Below, piece after piece: positions 5,305-6,376 of a DNA stretch of 6,376 nucleotides (positions are counted from its first letter, which is position 1; every line of letters begins with the position of its first letter). The DNA comes from Lachnospiraceae bacterium (GTDB taxonomy: Bacteria > Bacillota > Clostridia > Lachnospirales > Lachnospiraceae). The stretch spans positions 1 through 6,376 of the forward strand of contig CAAFVW010000019.1 of NCBI GenBank assembly GCA_900766575.1, in the 5' to 3' direction. A model generated the notes under the pieces. It was not told the DNA's origin. It was given only the letters and a program-made list of their open reading frames with translations, and ran no database searches. Position numbers and translations under genes: made by a program.

Positions 5305-6376
5305 ATGCCATTAATGGGTAGTTTATATATAGGTTCGTCCGGATTACAGACAAGTCAGAATGCGCTGAATACCACAGCGCATAATCTTTCTAATGTGGAC
5401 ACCACAGGCTATACCAGACAACAGGTACAGCAGTCTAACAGAGCGTATGTCACGTTATCTACGGACCCGAAGTCGATTGCCAATAAGCAGACAGGTCTGG
5501 GTGTCACTTATTCCCGTGTAAAACAGGTCAGAGATTATTTCCTGGACAAAACATACCGCAAGGAATCCGGACGCAGTATGTTCTATGAAGTGTCCACGGA
5601 AGTCATGGAAGAAGTAGAGAGCCAGCTGGGAGAGTTGAACGGCGAGGCTTTTCAGACGACTATGACCGATTTCTGGACTGCAGTACAGGAACTTTCCAAG
5701 GATCCCAGCAGCTCCGTCACGCAGGGACTGATCGTACAGAGAGCATCCGAATTCGTGCAGAGAGCAAGTGCGGTATATGCTGGCCTAAGCTCCTATCAGG
5801 ACAACCTGAATACACAGATCAGACAGAATGTGGATAAGATCAATAAATACGGCAATCAGCTGCTGACATTAAATGATCAGATCCGTGCCATTGAGAGCGG
5901 CGGTATTGAGCATGCCAATGACCTGCGGGATGCGAGAAATCAGATCCTCGATGAACTGGCAGAGCTGACCAATATGAGCTTTTCCGAGGACAGATACGGT
6001 AGTGTATCCGTACAGATCGAGGGTGTAGATTTCGTCAAGGACGGAACCTGCTATGAGATCGCCATGAAGACGGACGAAGCTACCGGCTTCGTGACACCGT
6101 TCTGGCCCATGAATGCTTCTTATACTACAAGGGATGACGGCACCAGAGTCTATAATATCGACGGCGCGGAAGTGTTTGACCTCTCCATCGAGATCTCATC
6201 GGATCTGGGAACTGACATCGGCGGGCTGAAGGCTATGCTTTTGGCCAGAGGAGATCACAGAGCCAACTATACCGACCTCGCAGAGGGAAAATACGCCAAG
6301 GATAAGCTTGTCGGCAACTTCATCACCAAACGATTCCGATATGGAGGATATGTGCAGGCTGACGGACGGCAGACGA
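5305..6376 (+). CDS. flgK: FlgK, flagellar hook-associated protein 1, 3' partial
   Basis: FlgK is exported through the flagellum and forms the first ring of the junction between hook and filament. The frame is open from ATG 5305 to the end of the window (357 codons plus one base), so the C-terminal part is missing. The N-terminal rod-type domain is clear: GSLYIGSSGLQTSQNALNTT (5-24) then HNLSNVDTTGYTRQQV (26-41). Next come GLGVTYSRVKQVRDYFLDKTYR (64-85), DFWTAVQELSKDPSS (122-136) and the helical FlgK core with INKYGNQLLTLNDQI (179-193) and ANDLRDARNQILDEL (204-218). From about 230 a beta-rich region begins. AGAGGTGA (5291-5298) lies 6 bases ahead of the ATG. Position directly after flgN, its chaperone, supports the call. 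In related operons flgL, fliW and csrA follow, but that lies outside the window. Confidence 0.96.
   Translation, partial: MPLMGSLYIGSSGLQTSQNALNTTAHNLSNVDTTGYTRQQVQQSNRAYVTLSTDPKSIANKQTGLGVTYSRVKQVRDYFLDKTYRKESGRSMFYEVSTEVMEEVESQLGELNGEAFQTTMTDFWTAVQELSKDPSSSVTQGLIVQRASEFVQRASAVYAGLSSYQDNLNTQIRQNVDKINKYGNQLLTLNDQIRAIESGGIEHANDLRDARNQILDELAELTNMSFSEDRYGSVSVQIEGVDFVKDGTCYEIAMKTDEATGFVTPFWPMNASYTTRDDGTRVYNIDGAEVFDLSIEISSDLGTDIGGLKAMLLARGDHRANYTDLAEGKYAKDKLVGNFITKRFRYGGYVQADGRQT

Overview
The window reads as chromosomal DNA of a motile, low-to-mid-GC Firmicute, most likely a clostridial gut-type bacterium of the Lachnospiraceae. The grounds are the protein styles (DegV, CstA, short FlgM, FlgN with a conserved tail), AGGAGG-type ribosome sites, a TTG start, and a flgM-flgN-flgK gene order typical of Gram-positive flagellar operons. 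The family assignment is inference; no marker gene is present.

Layout, left to right. (1) Positions 2-1582 (+) hold the 3' 95% or so of a CstA-family membrane transporter whose beginning lies outside the window. It ends at a strong stem-loop terminator (1601-1634), which also serves the converging operon from the right. (2) Positions 3063-1709 (-) hold a two-gene unit: a MarR-family regulator followed by a DegV-family (FakB-like) fatty-acid-binding protein. Its promoter is well resolved (TTGACT, 17 bp, TACACT). Two related inverted repeats of the type TGTTG...CAACA sit on it, one over the -35 and one just after the predicted start of transcription, so the regulator probably controls itself and DegV. 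(3) Divergently, 3266-4378 (+) encodes a 370-residue two-domain protein: an N-terminal HAD / 5'-nucleotidase-like domain fused to a C-terminal guanylate-kinase-fold domain with altered key residues. This is the most unusual gene in the window. (4) From 4407 onward is the start of a flagellar late operon: a near-perfect sigma-28 (sigma-D) promoter, flgM (anti-sigma-28), flgN (chaperone for hook-associated proteins) and flgK (first hook-filament junction protein), which runs off the right end.

How the parts work together. The flagellar block forms a known type of feedback loop: sigma-28 transcribes its own inhibitor FlgM together with the export chaperone FlgN and its cargo FlgK. The MarR-DegV block looks like a small self-regulated lipid or fatty-acid response unit, and the same palindrome may also reach the divergent HAD-kinase gene. 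CstA is a nutrient (peptide or pyruvate type) uptake system with no visible link to the rest.

There is no mobile element, CRISPR array, tRNA or rRNA visible. The three gene-free gaps (1583-1708, 3064-3265, 4379-4475) are all short and mostly explained by a terminator or promoters.
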